Source: Pseudomonas sp. C2B4 (GTDB taxonomy: Bacteria > Pseudomonadota > Gammaproteobacteria > Pseudomonadales > Pseudomonadaceae). From it: DNA of 64,000 bases. This document shows, in pieces, positions 62,128 through 64,000 of the stretch (positions within the stretch are counted from its first letter, which is position 1; every line of letters begins with the position of its first letter). The position numbers and the translations under genes are program-made. The notes beneath the pieces were generated by a model. The model worked only from the letters and a program-made list of their open reading frames with translations, was not told where the DNA came from and made no database searches. The DNA lies in the NCBI RefSeq assembly GCF_013359695.1, contig NZ_JABFMU010000022.1:18940-82939 (forward strand). The letters are read 5' to 3'.

Positions 62128-63887
62128 GAGCCAGGGGTCTCCAGATCGATGGGCAAGGTCAGGGTGAATACCGCGCCATTGGCATGATTATCGGCCGTCA
62201 GGCGCCCCCCCGATTCGTGAACGATAGCGAAAGAAACCGCCAGGCCGATACCCAGGCCATCACCCACCGGTTTGGTGGTGAAAAACGGATCGAACACCTT
62301 GGGCAGGTTTTCTTCGGCGATGCCACTGCCGTTGTCAATGACGCTCAATCGCCACAGTTGTTCTTCGGCTTCGAGACGAATTTCCAGGCGCTTGCAGGGT
62401 TTGTCCTGCATCGCATCCAGGGCATTGCGCAGCAGGTTGATCAGCACTTGCTCCAGGCGAATCGCATCGCCGCGCACCCAGGCCGGGCGTGTCAGGTGCA
62501 GCACCGTGCTGACCTGTTCGTCACGCAACCGGGTGTCGAGCAGATGCAGCGACTGGTCCACCACCACCGCCAGATCCAGTCGTTCGCGCAAGCCGCTGGG
62601 GCTTTTGCGGGCGAAGGTTTTCAGGTGGCCGGTGAGGGCGGCCATGCGCGTCAGCATGTCATCCACCGGTTTGAGCGCCTTGTAGGCCTCGTCGACCCGG
62701 CCGTGCTCAAGCAGCAGGCGCAAGGTGGCCAGTTGCATGCGTTGTGCAGTCAGGGGCTGATTGATCTCGTGGGCCAAGGCGGCCGACATCTGCCCGAGGG
62801 CGGCGAGCTTGGCCGATTGCACCAGACTGTCCTGGGCGGTGCGCAGGTCGCGGGTGCGCTCTTCCACCAGTTGTTCAAGCTCTTCGCGACTGCGCTGACG
62901 CAACTTGGCCAAGCGCCAGCGCTGGTTGAGAAACAGCAACAGAAACACCAGGGTCAGCCACAACCCGGCGGCGGCAAGTGCGGCGTTACGGCTGTCTTCG
63001 AAGGCGACCTGCGGTCGGCGCAGCAGATGCAACGTCCAGCCTTCGGCGGCCAGTGGCAGGGATTCCCACAGGTAGTCGGTCATGCCGTCCGGGCCATTGA
63101 CCCGCGCCAGGTCACTGTTGTCGTCGAAGCGGCGCAGCGATTGGTATTCAAGGGGCGTCAGGGGCTGTTTGTCGTACTGGCGGGTGGTCTTGAGTTCGGT
63201 GTGATCACTGTCGCTCAGCGGTTTCAAGTGGCGATAACGCCAGCCGGGCTGGTTGGCGATGAAGATGATGCCTCGGGCGTCACTGACCAGCAGCGTGTCG
63301 TTACCCTGGCGCCATTCGCGCTCCAGTTCCGGAAACTCCAGTTTCACCACCATGGCGCCCAGGAACTGCCCGTCGTCGTTGGTCACGGCACTGGACAGGA
63401 AGTAACCCGGGATGCCGCTGGTCACCCCCACGGCATAAAACCGGCCGGTGCCCTGGGTGCGGGTCTGGTTGAAATAGGGGCGGAAGCCGTAGTTGTGGCC
63501 GACGTAACTGCTGGGCAAACGCCAGTTGCTCGCGGCCACGGCAAGGCCGGTGCGATCAAGCAGCTCCAGGGTCGAGGATTCGGCGGCGCCGTTTATTTTT
63601 TCCAGTTTTCGGTTCAGCAGGTCCTGTTGCTCGGGGCTGACCGGACCTTTGAGCGCGTCGCGCAGTTGCGGGTCCAGCGCCAGCACCGAGGGCAGGGCGC
63701 GATAGCGTTCGATCAGGGTATGCAGTGAAGTGGCGTACAGCGCCAATTGCTGATTGGCGCGGGCTGCGTCTTCGACCAGGGATTGGCGCACCGTGTGACG
63801 CATGGCCAGGGTCGCAGCGATGGCGGCACCGGCGATGATCACCAAGGTATAGAGCGTCAGGCGCAAAGGGCGAGATAACTCGAACAT
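62121..63887 (-). CDS. Sensor histidine kinase, DctB/MifS-like
   Basis: 588 residues. TM1 about 9-29, a large periplasmic double-PAS/Cache sensor (about 30-290) of DctB type with GFRPYFNQTRTQGTGRFYAVG, TM2 about 305-325, coiled linker, H-box ALAHEINQPLTA, and ATPase motifs NLLRNALDAM, DNGSGI, GDGLGIGLAVS. Likely binds a C4/C5 dicarboxylate and activates the neighbouring regulator. Start at 63887 (MFELSRPLRL). Confidence 0.92.
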   Translation of the reverse strand: MFELSRPLRLTLYTLVIIAGAAIAATLAMRHTVRQSLVEDAARANQQLALYATSLHTLIERYRALPSVLALDPQLRDALKGPVSPEQQDLLNRKLEKINGAAESSTLELLDRTGLAVAASNWRLPSSYVGHNYGFRPYFNQTRTQGTGRFYAVGVTSGIPGYFLSSAVTNDDGQFLGAMVVKLEFPELEREWRQGNDTLLVSDARGIIFIANQPGWRYRHLKPLSDSDHTELKTTRQYDKQPLTPLEYQSLRRFDDNSDLARVNGPDGMTDYLWESLPLAAEGWTLHLLRRPQVAFEDSRNAALAAAGLWLTLVFLLLFLNQRWRLAKLRQRSREELEQLVEERTRDLRTAQDSLVQSAKLAALGQMSAALAHEINQPLTAQRMQLATLRLLLEHGRVDEAYKALKPVDDMLTRMAALTGHLKTFARKSPSGLRERLDLAVVVDQSLHLLDTRLRDEQVSTVLHLTRPAWVRGDAIRLEQVLINLLRNALDAMQDKPCKRLEIRLEAEEQLWRLSVIDNGSGIAEENLPKVFDPFFTTKPVGDGLGIGLAVSFAIVHESGGRLTADNHANGAVFTLTLPIDLETPGSC

Positions 63888-63945
63888 GCTGGGTAATACA
63901 CAAGGAATACGGAGGGGGCGCACCATAACATGGGCGGCTTCTCCT

Positions 63946-64000
63946 TGTGGGAGCGAGCCTGAACTGGCCTAATAATTCCGGACACCTCTTAAGGGCGATA
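63946..64000. mobile_element. REP unit interrupted, probably by an IS3-family end, cut by the window edge
   Basis: TGTGGGAGCGAGCCTG (63946-63961) begins a normal REP unit, but instead of CTCGCGA the sequence continues AACTGGCCTAATAATTCCGG and GACACC, unlike any other copy here. The new sequence beginning TGAACTGGCC resembles terminal sequences of IS3-group elements (TG start, CCGGACACC). Only about 40 bases are visible, so the identity is tentative. Confidence 0.45.

Overview
The window is ordinary chromosome of a fluorescent pseudomonad, most likely the Pseudomonas fluorescens/koreensis side of the genus. I infer this from the gene order (argG; PA3496-like gene-nth-rnf; metG-apbC; fxsA-groESL; colRS with the orf222/wapQ operon; mexVW-like pump; icmP/imelysin cluster; bifA-sodB-argO-argP; pobA/pobR), the high GC, and more than 15 copies of the typical inverted REP doublets (TGTGGGAGCGAGC...GCTCGCTCCCACA). 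No rRNA, tRNA, prophage, CRISPR array or plasmid gene was seen.

Layout. 1-3.4 kb: 3' end of argG, a lower-GC patch with an unknown membrane protein and a long T-rich non-coding stretch, an orphan NarL-type response regulator and a 59-residue PA3496-family protein. 3.5-7.9 kb (minus): nth behind a strongly reduced Rnf-type operon, rnfA-B-D-G-E, without rnfC and without most of the intramembrane iron-sulfur cysteines. 8-16 kb: metG, apbC, an SDR dehydrogenase, a HugZ-like protein, fxsA and groES-groEL behind a sigma-32-like promoter. 16-21 kb: a PAP2 phosphatase, the ColRS envelope-stress system and its methyltransferase/WapQ operon; both flanking transcription units carry good matches to the ColR binding motif. 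21-25 kb: an RND pump and its adaptor (MexVW-like, no outer-membrane gene). 25.5-31 kb: two imelysin lipoproteins, a di-heme oxidase-like lipoprotein and a DUF1513 protein, headed by a strong Fur-box candidate. 31-36.7 kb: bifA, sodB, argO, an ACT-domain gene and argP.

36.7-47 kb: an epimerase-like reductase, a coiled-coil membrane protein, a tandem-Cache periplasmic protein, a 14-TM drug exporter, the 4-hydroxybenzoate hydroxylase pobA with its AraC-type activator pobR, and a LysR/metallo-beta-lactamase-fold/NAD(P)-reductase group. 47-55.7 kb: a catabolic island read away from a LysR regulator, comprising a ThDP-dependent decarboxylase resembling 2-ketoarginine decarboxylase AruI, an overlapping aldehyde dehydrogenase, and a complete polyamine-type ABC importer. 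55.8-59 kb: small genes, including a secreted protein made of six 13-residue repeats. 59-64 kb: a 2-oxoglutarate-type MFS permease with a textbook sigma-54 promoter and paired enhancer sites, beside the DctB/DctD-like (MifS/MifR-like) two-component pair that should drive it. The window ends in a REP sequence cut by what looks like the end of an IS3-family element.

Most interesting observations: the Rnf-like operon that cannot form the canonical NADH-linked complex; the ColR box that overlaps a terminator-like hairpin behind colS; the enhancer/sigma-54 layout at kgtP; and the repeat protein at 58.6 kb. Gene names rest on sequence motifs and remembered synteny; no database search was possible.
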